Assembly: GCA_021904315.1 (NCBI GenBank)
Contig: CM038908.1
Coordinates: 28,753,501 to 28,817,500, forward strand
Source: Sphagnum magellanicum
Taxonomy: Eukaryota > Streptophyta > Sphagnopsida > Sphagnales > Sphagnaceae
Length of the DNA: 64,000 nucleotides
Direction of reading: 5' to 3'
Shown here: positions 1 to 14,347 of the stretch, in pieces
How positions within the stretch are numbered: position 1 is the stretch's first letter
Layout: each line of letters starts with the position of its first letter
Translations under genes and position numbers: made by a program
Notes under the pieces: generated by a model
The model's input: only the letters and a program-made list of their open reading frames with translations
What the model was told of the DNA's origin: nothing
The model's database searches: none

Positions 1-3000
1 CTTTAACTAAAACTAAATATTTGAACAAATATATGATATCAAAACTCAATGTAGTAAACATAAAAAATAAAATTAACTTTAAGGTGGGGAAAAATTAATG
101 TTCCTTCACATACCCTACATTGATGTCCAATTCAACACAGATTAATTCAAATTTTCCTTGTTGACATTTTTTTATTTTTTTATATGTCTAAATTTTTAGA
201 ATAATTATACATCATTTGTACAAGGAAGATTAAGTATATAGAAAAAATAAACGTTTGCACTTGAGCCATGTGTCACTCATATAACTACAATAACATCAAA
301 TTAGGTGAAAGTATATGTCAATTACCATTCTTTTTTTGTATTAATTTTATAAGAATGTAGTTTTAAAAAAACTAAAAGCAAATGAACTTTAAAAATAAGT
401 TAAAATAACATGTGAATATAACTAGTTAATATATGTTCAAACCTATTTTTTTCATTTGGAAAATTTAATGAAATAGGTATGTACAAATTTAGGATATGAA
501 GATCATCATATATTTCAACAATTCATGAAAAAAATAAATCTATCTTTTCTTTGTTAAAACCTATTGGATACCCTACTTGAAACAAAAACTCCACACCAAC
601 AATAAACTTCAAAAGCAATTGTTTTTAGAAACCTACTTGAAATGTACTTTTACAATTTGAAAATTGAAAATTAATGTACATTATTGAAAAAACATATATT
701 TCATCATTCAACTAAAAGCATAATTTAACATTCCACAATTTTATGATGGGTTTATCCTATTTTAAATTTATTTGTTCTAATTTTGACAAGATAACCCAAT
801 TATTCACTTTATCTTACTTACACCAAGCCCACTAATGAAAAAAATGTCTTTTGGTTCCCTTGTTACTTTTTAAATTTCAAAACCTCGTCTTTTTATTAAC
901 TTATCTACTTGCATGTTAAAATTGCCAGAAAATTCTACATGTTTCCTTTGTTGAAAAGTTGGAAGACAAAAAATGAAGAGTTAAAATGCTTTGACACCTC
1001 AAAACATGTTTTGACATCTGAACATTAAAATAACAACAACATACAATAATACCCCCAAACAATAGCTCCTTTGGTGCATGCAATGTCAAATTTTAATAGA
1101 GTGTTCACCTCAAGATGGAAACTTGCTATGTGATATACACTTGCAAATGGAATTATTGAAATTGTTGTGTGACAAAGCCATGTGAAATTGGTTTAAGCCA
1201 TCCATCTCCAAAAGTTAGTAGAAATATCACAAGTGGTGGGTTGGACTACACATGACAAGTTGTTGGATGAAGGATTCTTGAATTCATTACAACCTTTAGT
1301 GGTCTACTACAACATAAATTGTGAAGATAATTTAAGTGGCTACTTTCAATTCATAATTGAACACTTTAATAGATAAATGCATGGATATAACATTACAATC
1401 TTTCAAGTGCTCCAAGCCTTAAATGTTTTTATAATTGAAACATATTATTTGTTTAACTTTCAACTTATCGAGTATTTTTATAAACACGTGTATGTTATTA
1501 TATCAAAGAAACAATAAATTGAAATGGTTTATTTGTTGCAAACCAAATTTTCTTAATTTCACCAATTTTTTTATTTATTAACCTTTTGGGTTTACCTAAT
1601 TTGGAGGTTTAATTTATGGATTAAATATATTGTGTAATTAATCTTAGTTCTAAATTATGTAAATCTAAAATTTGAATCAAATTTAAAGGTTTTCATTTAA
1701 AACTTTAATTTTAATTCAAATGTATGTATTTAAACTTTCATCAAAATTTTAATTTAAAAGTTCAAGGTTGAAGTTTAATTTTAAGTTAAGTTCCATTTAA
1801 ATTTTACCATTTGATATAATATTTTTAATTTAAAATTACTTGTGTCTTGTTATTTTCAATATTTGTAATATTTCAATAATTCTAATGTCATGTTAACCTT
1901 AATTCAATAGGCATAATATAATTTTTTAAAAACATTTTACTACTTTAACATTTCATAAATGCCTATTATTTCCAACTTAATAATTAAATATATATGTAAT
2001 ATTCAAATGTTATTTTGAATATTAATATTTTAGGTTCCAAAGTGTGGGTGCACAAGGTACAAACAAATAAGCAACACTCGAGTACTAGTGAAGGTTTTGC
2101 AATATTTTTGTTCAATAAATTGGTTGAAGGTGATGTACGAAATCCCTTAATATTTTAGAGCTTTTCTAATGGCATGGATACATAAAAAACATGAATGGTT
2201 TAGTGTGTCACGTTTGAGATTCTGAACAATGGGCATTAATTTTAACCAAGGGCACATGTGGACATGACATGGTTACATAATTCAATAATTAACCCAACTT
2301 GAATTGTATGGTGACTATTAAATTATGAGGATACAATGTTTTGTAGTTTATAATCATATTTAATGCTAAGATTTCAACATGCTAACAAAATATGGCATGC
2401 ACCACTTATGTTATAACATTGCAAGTTGTAATCAATGTGACAACCATGCATGGAGTTTTTCCTTAAATAAAAAACAAGTAGACAAAGGAACTTTATGGTG
2501 GAATTGACAACTTAGATTAAAGCAAATGTTTCAAATTTTTAATTCAAACACATGCATGTACAAAGTTTTTTATATTGCCATAATGTAAGGAGGAACATGT
2601 GTTGATTGGCTTTGAAGAATGGAATATAAGGTGACATAAATAAAAAATCAAATCTTTTCCTTAACATAATGTCCTTTCAAATATAAATATATATATTTCA
2701 ATCATGGAAAGTCCTAACTTGATTTGCAAATGAACTTTCACTTTTGTAAGGTTCCCAAAATGTGAAAAAAAATCAACAAAATTTTGAAAACAAATGTTCC
2801 CTTTGTGGTGTGGAAAATTGACAGAATTCTAACCTACAAATTATAAAGTCATTTGCATTAACATTTGACATTTTAGCATTTTCACAAATGCAAAGGCAAC
2901 ATGGAATCCACATTTTGGAATGTGACTAAAGATACATTATTAAAAATCCTATGTATCAACAATTGGCATAACGAGCTCCAAAATTTGAACAACTTCATCT

Positions 3001-3384
3001 ATAGATGGACAATTAGAGGTGATATGTGAAGTTCAAATTAAGCACAACTTGACATTGTTGGTAATTAATCATTTGGATACCCTTACCAAAACTTAAACTA
3101 ACACATGATAGGGGGATGACCTTTTTCTAACAATGTTTGGACTTAATCACACAATATAAAACCATCATCTTCCATATATTCCATTAATGGGTCTCATAGC
3201 AAGCTCCAAAAGCAACACACCAAATTCATTGATATCTCATTTTGTAGTGATGTTCAAATTCAAGCATGCAAACTCTAGTGCAATATATCCAAAGACACTC
3301 TAAATGTGTTGATCAAACATTAGAAAGAGTGTGGCCAAGTACCAAAACAATCAAATCCTAATAAACCCATCCATTCAAACCTAA
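1..3384. other. AT-rich intergenic DNA, no gene seen
   Basis: No open frame here has a recognisable domain or a believable splice structure. The composition is AT-rich with abundant TG/CA and very few CpG, as expected of old, methylated and deaminated transposon DNA. I could not place any stretch in a named element family. Confidence 0.6.
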
Positions 3385-3760
3385 CCAAGAAAGAAACCCA
3401 TTATGCAAGTTCAAATTTCCAATAGCAAGGTCCAAGTCCAAATTCCAAATTAAAGTTTCCCAATAACAAGTTCAAAATTCAAGCTTCAAATATCAAGGTC
3501 TAAGTTCAAATTTCAAATTCAAGTTTCCCAAAAGTAAGTTTAAAATTCAAGTTTCCCAAAAGCAAGTTCAAAATTCAAGTTTTTGATATCAAGGTCTAAG
3601 GCAACTTCCATATTGAAGTTTCTCAATAAGTAGTTCAAAATTCAAGTTTCCAATATCAAGGTCTAAGTTCAACTTCTAAATTCAAGTTTCCAAATAATAA
3701 GTTCCAAGTTCAAATTGCAAGTTCTAGATCAAGTTCTTGATAACAAGTTGCAAGTACTTG
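3385..3760. repeat. Degenerate tandem repeat (TTCAAATTCAAGTTTCC type)
   Basis: Variants of 'aagttcaaaattcaagtttcc' and 'atatcaaggtctaagttcaa' recur about every 30-60 bases. Copies differ by substitutions and small indels, so the array is old. No coding capacity. Confidence 0.7.
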
Positions 3761-6700
3761 TTGCATTGTTGGCTATTAACCCTAGAAAGGCAAGGTTGCA
3801 TAGGCAATCAAATTAATTAGCAAAGATATTATAAGCATAATTGGCATATTAAGGTTTCTTTCAAATTGCCAAGCTAGAATGATGAAAAATCTTATGAACA
3901 TACAACACAAGATTGTTAAGACACACATAAGTTTGACAAAGGTTGAAGCCCATGTGGAACAATAATGTACACCACTAATGTGTTTGTATGAACAAAGGAT
4001 AGGCACATATGCTTGCTAAGACAATCCAATTTCAATATTTAATCTTGTTTGCTACATGCCATTAATTTCTTATTTCTTGCTCGTGTTTCACAAAAATCCA
4101 ATGTTTACTACAATCCACAAGAATATTAAAATGGAAAGTAATAGCTTCTTTTACAAACAAAGATATAATTGAGAATAAATAAATAATACATATGGCATAT
4201 AACTTGCAAGTGCCAAAGATGCACAAATCACTGAGGAAGAAGAAATGAACATCCACATGCCACCAAATTGTATATGGAATCACACATTATTGAACAAAAT
4301 ATACAATGAATTGATATGTAGAATTTCACCTTGTGATGTTTATTTATGGAATCATAAGAAAATGTCCTCTCCTTTTTTATACTTGATTGAATAGTTTAAT
4401 CCACTAGAAATAAAAGCCTACGGAATATGAATGAATTTGATGGAATATTTTATTTTGTGATTCTACCTAATATTAGTGATAGGGGCAACATTCTTAAGGA
4501 TACAATATAATTTTCTAGCATATTTGCATTGTTGAAACTTGTTATAGAAAGTAAGTTGAAATACATTTAGATTGGGGCATCATAATTTGAGTTGCTTTAA
4601 ATGGGTGGTAATTGATTCCTTCTAATGCATTTTCCTACATGACTTTATGTTCAAAAAAACACATATAATAATAAATATCCCTTGCCTCAAAACATAAAGA
4701 CTCACCACACTAGTTACTTGTTTTTGACATGTTGACAAACTTTTGCTTGGGTGGTACCACCAAGAACCACCTTGCCAAAATCATAGGAAAGTTGGACCCA
4801 ATGTAAGAAATAAAATTTCATCTACTTATACATTGGTTTATTTGATTGGATTAGGTGGGCTATGTTTTTCCCACCTATGCACACATTCATGAAAAATAAT
4901 GAGCGCCCAAAAACCTATAATATGCATTAATATTTTGATTCCTGAACTATTCCTAACCCAATTCCTAATTTCTAAAAAAAAAATGTACTTACATTTACAC
5001 ATTAGATATTTTTTCTTTTTTATTTAGTACATGTATAAGGGAATGATCCAAATTCATTAAAAAAAAATTAAGTGAAAATAATTATCATTTGTGTTCTTTA
5101 CATCAATGGCCCTTTAGGAATTCACAATCGTGACTTCAAAAAATCATAACTAAATGAAAATTGATTCAATCAATTATCTATAAAAGACATCAAGTAGGTT
5201 GGAATTTGAATTATTGTTAAAAATTAACATCCAAGAAAAGTCCCAAAAAATAAATTCCTTTTGTGTTCTTGATAAAAAAAAATCATTTGTGTGACATTCC
5301 TAAAACGTTTTCCTTATGCATTCATTTTCCACATCAAACACATTTTTTTGTAAATTTAATTAAAGTTTTGAATTCTACATGAATTGGGTAACCTTTTGAT
5401 AAATAATTTGGAATGAAAAGTTTTATTTATGTGAGTCTTCTGTTGTCTTGAAGTTGGATGGGTCTTAGAAATTTGGGGTGTGACGTTCCTAGTGGTATTA
5501 CCCAAGGATAAGTTTGCCCATGCATAAAAAGGGTTTTTTGTGAAAAAATGGCCCTAATTTGCCAAATTAAAAAATAAAAAACAAAATCCAACTTCCAATG
5601 AGTAGCCAAAATATGAAAAGGCTTAAAAAATAATTTACCTTCGTATTTGGTTTATAGCCAAATTTAGATTATTACCTTCATGATGATAGTTGTGTAATGA
5701 TGAATTACAATGATGCCCCCACTAACTTCATCATTTCCTAGAATGGGGCTATGGATAGGGAAAAAACAATTTGCCACATTACTTTCATATTTATGCAAAG
5801 TTTTTTACAATTATTTTGTGTTATTTTGATTTTATGTCATATTTTTTAGATCCAATAAGAAGACCCACGAAACATTGTTAATAAAAAATGTTATGGTATA
5901 CTTATTTAAATTAAATATTACAATGTCAACTAATAGCCTTATCGTTGGGTTCTTCTACACATGTACACCCAATTGAGGTGCTAAATCTTTGAATTATAAG
6001 TATAAAAGTTTTTGGCAATTGTGAATGTCAACTTTTGGCCACCATGGTGTCTACCTTATTGACTAATAATCTAATATTGCACAAAAATTAAAGTATGCAA
6101 TATTGTACAATAATGTTAAAGAGCGAAAGGTATTAACATTTCACCTTTTTAAAAATTTATGATTTTCATTGTTTTTCCAACTGAACTTGTTTTAAAATTA
6201 CAATTCTTTTTCCAACCACCACGCACACTTGATGCCCAATGTAAGCCTTAAGACGGCTATCATATTCAACTTGATGACATAAGTTCTTCTACATAAATAA
6301 ATGTTAAAAGATCTTGACTATTGAAAGTGATTATCTTAGTGAGGTGATTTGCCACTTCTCCACGCCAAAAATTAAAATTTGAAACAATTATTATGATCAA
6401 CATTTAATTGGTGAAGACATGAAATTTAAAATTAAAAGAAAAAATTCATAGATGCCAAAATTAATTTAAAACTTAGAAATATAATTTCTATGAAGTTATA
6501 GGTTTAAATTAAGATAAATTTGCCTTTGAATTTCCTACCTTCACCAATTAAAAGTTGACCACAATAATTTTTTGTATTTTTGTAAATTTAAAGTTCCTAT
6601 TTTGTGATTTTTTGTTAATTTCAGCCTTTAATTACACATCATTTTGATTAGTTATCTTGATGTTCATTATGATTTTAATGTTCAAGTTTTTTAACAAATC

Positions 6701-9483
6701 CAATTACATCAAGTCTTCATGACTATTTTAAAATCAAAACCATCATTAATTGGCCAAAGTGCATAAACAAAGTTTTGGGCTTACATTGAAAGAGCACAAA
6801 ATGAAGAATGAGCAATTTAAGTAAGAAAGTTGCATGGAGTCCATTTAGTTATGGCCAATTAGTGATGAGATCAAATTCAATGTTCAAATATACAATAAGA
6901 AAAGGACCAATCACCTAAACATGTCCTTTCTTTCTTTATGACATATCCAGCTTACAAATGAATAAATTCATTCTAAAAGAAGATTAACTTACTTTCAATT
7001 GAATATATCCATCCTCAATCTCATTTATGCAAGAGTCCACCACCACCACCAACATTATTTTAAAGCCAAAAGAAGCTTTGCACATGTTGACCTTTTCATC
7101 ATATGACATAATCCTAACATCTTTATTAGAAGAAAAAATTCCATAACAAAATAATACATAAGTTCTTCATACCTTGCACAAGCACGACAAACAAATGGAG
7201 GTAGTGATTTTACAAACTATATAATTGAATCTGTACATAGAAAATACCTAATGAACCTTTAAATGCAAATGGAACAATTCTAAAATTGTCTAAAGCCACA
7301 CCAACTTGGGAATAAAAAAGAATTTAATATATAGGATTATGTTTTGTTGCAAAAGTCTTACACTTGCAACAATCTTACATTTGCATTCATGATTGAATAT
7401 TTGACCCCATGAAAAAAATTCAAGACCTCCCTCACGTTTATCAATAACAACTTTTTGTCTTAGAAACTCTCAAAAGCACTATAAATAACAAAAAAGGAAA
7501 CTAAACCTTAAAATTTCCTTGGAATGCATACATAGATTAAAGGTTGTTAAAAAATGTAGTTTTGTTGATCACCCTTCTATTAAGCATATTATAACTCATA
7601 ATTATAATCGTTTTACATGTGCCTCCATAATAGTCATGTTGACCATAACCATAATTTGTTATGTCATTGTTAATGGCTCCAACTAGGGCTATTTATTGTG
7701 CTTGGCAAGTCATACCAATTTTTCAATCATGAAAGTTGAAATAGATAGAGGAAGATTTGTAATGTCCATCATGACTACTACTTCACTTTTTCACATATGG
7801 ACAAGGGTGTACAATTAGTGTGAAACTAGCTAAGTCATTCAATGTAAAAAAATTTATTAAATTTTAATAGTGTAAAAAATTACATGTGCATAGTAGTCAT
7901 GTGACCCATGGGATAGTCATAGTGTCTAAATAATAAGTGCACACCCAAAAAAACAATGTTGAAAGTGATTATGGAAAATCAACATGACACATGCAACCCA
8001 TGATAAAAATTGTTTAATCAATCACCAAAATGGCAACCAAAACAATACAAAATGGTTATAAATTAGTTGATGTGGCAAGGTTTTGCCTAACAAATGACAA
8101 AAACAAGATGCCACCACACCCATAGCCAACTAGTTTTTCCATAATAAGATGAACACAAAAAGTAGAAAAAGACAAGCAACAACCTTTCTTGACTTTTTCC
8201 TTATGCCAAAAGAATCATTGGTCATTGAAACAACAAAAAGTAGCAACCAACCCTTCACACTCCTCATCCAAAACACCACTTAATATATTCTCTTTATGCA
8301 TTTCACACAAAATCCTTCAACATTTGTTCATCACTTCCACAACAAACTCTCATTGCAATCACAAAATCAACCTTGTAAAATATAAAATCAATTACTAGTC
8401 CAACCAAAACCTAACCCTAAAATCACCAAAATCAAACTTGCCCCATTTGAATAAAATAATTTATTATCAACAACCCACCTTTGATGTAAAGCAACATCCC
8501 CCAAAAAATCTCAAATTATTTTCATCTAAATAAGGCAATCTAATATCAAACAAGTCAATTGATGCCAACTTGCTAAAAGTGACAGTCATTCCCCATCTAG
8601 GGCAAGGCCTAACAAAGTCCACCAAAGAATAACCCTATGGTTCAACCTTTCATCATCATAAAATGTTCATCACCAATCATATAATTTGAACAATGGTCAA
8701 TATAAAAATTGTACCAATTATAATTAACATGAGAATAGGCAACTTGCTTTAATATCGAGTACTTTGCCAAATTAAGGCACAAGTTATGCATCACAACCAT
8801 ATTGCATAAACATTGCCAAGTTCCATTGTTGGATGGTATCATCATGTGAGGAATTTTTTTGAAGGTGTCAAAATGGAGTGAAAAGATATGGATCATCAAA
8901 TCAAAGTGAACAATAACCATGTTTCTTACATTCATTTCATGAAGTTTAGAGGTGCATTCATCTTCCACTAATATGATTGCTTGGAAAATTTTCAACCTCA
9001 ACCAATTTTATGTATTTTGGGATGTAATGTTTGACAATGTGGTTTTTATATTCAATTTAAATTAAAATTAGGTTAAAGGATTAACCACATGCAAAAGGGC
9101 CATGACATTGAACATAAATAGAACAAAGGTGGATCATTACAAATCCAATGTTGTAGCATTTAACAATAGAAGAACCCATTGTTCTAAAGGCCAACCTTCT
9201 GAATGGTGCAATATAAGGATATGATAGTGTTCATACGTGTGGTTCAAACCTACAATTTGGGTCATCCTACAACTAGTACTAAAAATAGACCACCCTTAAC
9301 ACATTTATGATTTCTTGGAAAGGAAATTGTATTTTCAATCATTAATAAGTTGAATAACAACAACTAACAATTGCCACTTTCACATCAACATAAACTTTCT
9401 AGGTTATAAAAATTGAATTTTTAGGTTTTTATGTCTTGTCCAAACATGATGCCCATTAAACTCAAAACCTAAGTGATCAATTC
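3761..9483. other. AT-rich intergenic DNA, no gene seen
   Basis: Short open frames occur on both strands (for example 8,189-8,398 plus and 8,642-9,001 minus). None shows a motif I recognise, and their composition matches the flanking non-coding DNA. Some of the minus-strand sequence near 8,640-9,000 could be the eroded far end of the hAT relic that starts at 9,484, but I could not align it. Confidence 0.5.
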
Positions 9484-9823
9484 CCATGTCCAAATGTATG
9501 CTTCATTCCATATTGAAATTTAATGATGATTTGTTTCCACCAATCCACAAATCCATGAAAGTCCTAAATATATTGTCAACAAAAGCAACAATAAGATCCA
9601 TATACAATTTATGCAAATCATTGGGTAGATCTTCATCACCACCATAATTTCACCATGTCCAAGTGTATGATTCATTCCAAACTGAAATTTAATGATGATT
9701 TGTGTCCACCAATCCACAAATTTATTAAAGTTTTGAAATATGTCTTCGACAAAAGTAACAACAAGATCCACATACAATTTATGCAAATCATTATGGTAGA
9801 TCTTCATCACCACCATAATTTCA
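9484..9823. repeat. Two-copy tandem duplication, period about 169 bp
   Basis: Copy 1 (9,484-9,652) and copy 2 (9,653-9,823) both begin 'ccatgtcc' and run through 'aaatttaatgatgatttgt', 'caccaatccacaaat' and 'atacaatttatgcaaatcat' to 'accaccataatttca'. They differ at scattered positions, so the duplication is not recent. It lies inside the hAT relic on the minus strand. Confidence 0.85.
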
Positions 9824-10620
9824 CCATCACAAACCACACCATGCAAATGGAGAAATTTCACCAATGCATTGATAATCTCTAATTCATCATAACTAAACAC
9901 AATTTCTAGATCATAAAGCAATTCAAGAATAGAGGTATCAAAACAATCGCAGGTGAATCAATCACCATTTTTATCAAGCAGGGACAATACTGGTACCTAC
10001 AAAGAAACATGTTTCACTAATTTCCCATTGTTTCCATAATCTAGGTTGATTTAATAAGCACTAGGTGTTTTTTTGACTTGAGATAATAGTGTAAAATTTG
10101 CATGAGGTTTTCTAACCTTGCAATTATCAATAGATTGGAAAATGTTTGCACCAATGAGCCATGCAATGCATGCCCACAAGGAATGGTGTGTAATGCCATT
10201 AGAGTTACATTGTGATTCCATTTAAACCTCTTAAAACATATTGACTCCATTTGTCCCTAAAGAAACCAACATGTTAACAATATTCTCCTCCAAAATCCCT
10301 CCATGAATCTTAAAAGAATGCATAAGAACCTTTGTGAAGTTATTTAAATTAGAGTTGTCCCCAATTTGTTTGATAGTCAATAAAACCAAAATATGACACC
10401 AATCTTTCAAAACATATCCATGGTTTTGATTGTTTACATTAGTGACTTTGTTAACATATACAACAATGAAATAATGTTCATGGCTTTTTCACTAGCCTTC
10501 AAAACTTGGTTGTGGATGTAATCTATCATTTCCTAGAAGACAAAATCATTAGATAATTTTCTTTAGGTTTGTTTCAAAATTTTAAAATGAAGTAAAGCTT
10601 TGAAACTCTCTTAATCAATT
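9484..10620 (-). mobile_element. Degenerate hAT-superfamily transposase (zf862/KIAA1586-like), minus strand
   Basis: Translating the minus strand in mixed frames gives an ordered series of blocks typical of plant hAT transposases of the zinc-finger-862-like group. Near 10,540 there is a stretch like 'MIDYIHNQVLKASEKAMN'. At 10,260-10,330 there is 'GGILEENIVNMLVSLGTNG', matching the family's 'GADG' segment. At about 10,100-10,200 there is 'HTIPCGHALHGSLVQ' followed by 'LLIIARLENLMQILHYYL'. Around 9,850-9,920 there is 'LLYDLEIVFSYDELEIINAL'. Several stops and frame changes separate the blocks, so it is inactive. A 169-171 bp tandem duplication sits in the downstream part. No terminal inverted repeats were found. 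Family assignment is from remembered conservation, not a search. Confidence 0.65.
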
Positions 10621-13540
10621 AAAGGTTTTCCTTTGCTCAACAACATTGAAAAGATGGAAGCACATTAGATGAATTTCTTCTTGTGTTTTGCAACCACATT
10701 AAAATTAAAGCCATTTCATCACAAAGGGCCATTTCAAAGTTCAATAATTTATTTCATTATTTTTATTGACGGGCATATTTTGCATCCATGACTATTTACT
10801 CAATATGATTTGCATCAACACCCACATTGCCAAGTAATGGAAGATTAGGGCAAATGCCATTATTGAAGCTTTCAACACTACAACGAAGATATCTTTTTAT
10901 AGCAAAAGAGTTTTTAGAATTATTGAAGTCATAATCGCTTGAGTTCCAAAAGGAATTCAAAAATTGAATAAAATTTGGAATTCAAAGTTGAGTGGAGGAG
11001 CTATTCAAGGTGTCATATTTCAGGAAACTTGAAAATTGACAAACCAAACTTGAAAAACAAATAAGCAAGAGGAAACTTGAGGATTGATTAATTAAAGTTT
11101 ACAAACTTGAGGAATGTTCTTCATAATCAACAAACCCAAGAAAGTTGAGGATTAACAAGGAAAAAAGTTCATGACTCCTTGACATTCACATTTATAAGCA
11201 AAAGAATGAACATGAAAAGTTTAGGGTTTAGTTTACAAACAATTTGTATTTGAAGTTTTTGAGTTTGCACATTGCACAAGCAACAACAATTGGTCGACCC
11301 TTCCATCGTTGTGTAGTTGTTAGCATCACCACTTGGTGCCACCAATTTGAGTTGAATTCAAATTTCAACCTTGAATGCTTCCCAAAATACTATATCTTCC
11401 CAAAACCATGGCATAATAACCAAATGCCACAAATAAAGCTTAAACAAAAACTAACAAAACTTGAAAATTTTAAAATACCAAATCATATGCTCAATCTTTT
11501 AGACCTATGCAATTTATAGTATTGAATGCCCATGAATGAAATATGCAACAAAACAAATCATATTAATATAAATATAAAACAAAGGATTAGTTGTAAGTGC
11601 AATGAAAGTGATTGAGTAATGAAATGTGCAATGAAAACTTGTGATTCATTATTAAGAATGGTGATTTGTTCATGAAGAAGATGTTGTTGATGGAATTTTT
11701 TTTGCAAACCCTATAATGGTACAAGAAAGTGAATATTTTTTACAAAGTTTGTTTTTATGATTATTAACCCTAACATAATGATATAAATGTGAAATGGGGC
11801 CATTTGGACTCTATAATATAGACCCATCAGATTTGCATCAACTAATGCTAGCTTGAAATAAAATGAAAAATTGCAAGAAAAAATGTTGGTGGGATACAAT
11901 AATACATTTAAAAATTTGGCCCTATGCTTAAAAATCATTGACATGAAATGAAAAGAAGAGTTGAATGGGAGTGAGGGAATTTAGGACACCATTAATCACA
12001 CAATAGTAATTAATTAAATTTCACCATATTGTAATAAATTAAAAAAAGTAAAAAAAATCATATATTATTATTTGACATATTTTATTTGGCATAAAGGAAT
12101 AGGTGACCTAGTTTTCGATATTTCTTTTTGTGTGTAACTACATCATTTGATTAAATTTAAATGGGGATTTATTTTCTTCACATTTGAATGTAGGGTGTGT
12201 GTAAATTTGTGGGTTTTAGAAATTTCTTCATTGCCCGTTTTCCAAAATTATATCAAAGCAAAAATGAAACCAAAAAAAAAAGGTGGGTCACACTATTTTT
12301 TTTGAAAAAAAATTGCTGATCAAAATGGCAAAAAAATGGCTTTTTTGGGGTTTCTAGTTTCCAATTTGTTTTTGAAAAATTCTTTTAATATAAAAATCAC
12401 AAGAATATATCTTGAATTTTAGTATGTAGCAAAAAATATTCAAGGATTTTTTTATAAAAAATAATTTCATATTTTTTGTACCAAAATTTGGCTAAATTGT
12501 TTTATGGATGATTGCCACTTAGCTATATTACAAAATTGGAAATCTTTTGGGGGTCAAATTTGCAGTTTTTCTTTTTTCAAAAATTTTTATGATTTTTTTC
12601 CAAAACATTAGCAAATTTTGTCAAAATTACACTACAAAAGAAAAAAAAAATCTAAAATTTTGTGGGAAAAATGACAAATTTTGAAATCACTTGGACTCAC
12701 ATTAACATTCTCTTAGACACTATAGAAAACATGACCTATGTCACTAAAGAGAAACCCCTCTAATGGCTTGATTGAAATTAACAACAAAAGGGTGCAATGT
12801 TATGTCCATTTTTTCATTCGGTAGAAGTATGCAACTCAATCTTCAATCATTTTATGAATCCAAGTCCACAACCTTTAAAATGAAAATCTAACATTTAGAA
12901 AATAAAATAAAATAAAATAAAATCCTTTCACGTTAACATTCATTTGACAAACATTCATTTTTTAATCCTTTGGTTTTATAATTCATTAGAACGAGAGTGC
13001 AAATAGATATAGGAGAACAAAACAAATCGGCACCAAAGATACATAAAACATTGAAATTGTTCTACCTATGAACTTGAAAGGGATCAACTAAATGCTAAAT
13101 AAACAAAAAGATTGAAGATGGAAATCTTTTCAAATTTAGCAATAATATATTGTTCCCATGTTCCCATTGAATGTTCTCATAGTTCTCAAACCTAATCTCC
13201 AAAGACTCTTTTGTAATGTTATTATCTTTGTCACAACACAAAAGAAGGCTTTGCTCTATGCTTGCCCTTTGGGCCCGTATCGGTCCTTTGAAATTTCCCT
13301 AGACGCAAACAACTTGACATTATTATTGTCAAGCCTCATTCCCCACAAAGCTTAAACCATGGTTAAAATATTTGAATCCTCTTGTAGCCTATGTGTTGAT
13401 TTTGATTAGGGTTAGTTAAGGGTTGGTGTGATGTTGGTTTTGCTTTATTCTCTTTTGCGATTCTACAAGTGTTTTGATTTGTGATTGTGTTTGTTCGATT
13501 ACTTGTACGATTATTGTTATTTTTTCCACCAACCCAATTC
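10621..13540. other. AT-rich intergenic DNA, no gene seen
   Basis: Contains short open frames without recognisable domains (for example 11,244-11,519 plus and 11,711-11,944 minus) and A/T-rich low-complexity stretches near 12,240-12,680. The 5' part of the minus-strand hAT relic may extend to about 11,400, but the similarity is too weak to claim. Confidence 0.5.
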
Positions 13541-13544
13541 TTGA

Positions 13545-13592
13545 TTGGGTTGGGTTGGGTTGGGTTGGGTTGGGTTAGGTTAGGTTAGGTTA
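13545..13592 (+). repeat. Telomere-like microsatellite (TTGGG)n/(TTAGG)n
   Basis: About six TTGGG units run directly into three TTAGG units. The array is preceded by 'aacccaattcttgattgggtt', which can fold on itself. The unit is 5 bp, so this is not the canonical plant TTTAGGG repeat; it is an interstitial telomere-like simple repeat. Confidence 0.85.
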
Positions 13593-13724
13593 AGTATTAC
13601 ATGGAATCATGAAATTGAAGTGAGGTGCAACCAACAATGAACGTCGCTTTGTCACTAAGTCTCGTCTCGTCAAAAGTTTATCAAAATGACCCCACATGAT
13701 GAGAAGTATGTGTGCAAACTTGTT

Positions 13725-13741
13725 TTGTGTGTGTGTGTGTG
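13725..13741. repeat. (GT)n microsatellite
   Basis: Uninterrupted GT dinucleotides after 'cttgtttt'. Confidence 0.9.
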
Positions 13742-14347
13742 TTTTAAGGTACTTTGTTTTGGAATTATAAAACAAGTTCGTATGAAAACCCTTTGATTTT
13801 TTTAATATATAAAAGAAGAAGGGTAGTTAGATATAGAATGAGTCCACCAAAAAATTCAGCACTTTTTTCATGTTATAATATTGTGGTTGAAGGGGTGTTT
13901 TCTGGGTTTTTTAATTTATTTTAATAAATTTATTATTATTATTTTCCCCCACTTTTGTGATTTAACCAAACTGGAGATTGTCCATAAGAAGATTTAGCCA
14001 AATTTGGCTACAGACCAGATTTGAAATTAAAATTTTAAAAAAGAAATCCTTTTACATTTTGGCTATCTTCTGCAACCTATTGTAAAAATCTGATGATTTC
14101 AAATTTTTTCTGAAATTTTGCAAATTAAGGTCATTTTTTTTTCCAAAAAAATACTTCATATGTGTTGAAGTCATGTTTTTTTTAGGTCCAACAAAAAAAA
14201 ACTGGGCCTTTCACTTGCAACCCTCCAAACCTAATAAATCAATAAATAATTTTATTTATTTATTTATTTATTGTGAAGGATCTATCTTGGCATAATTGCT
14301 ATATTGAGAATGCAACTTTTGGTACACAAACTATGTTTATAATAATA

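Noticed and set aside
3385-3760. CRISPR-like regular repeats
   Set aside because: Units are degenerate, there are no unique spacers of constant length, and the DNA is from a plant nuclear genome.
9655-9882. Histidine-rich plus-strand open frame
   Set aside because: It is antisense to the hAT relic and its His runs come from repeated 'caccacc' in the tandem duplication.
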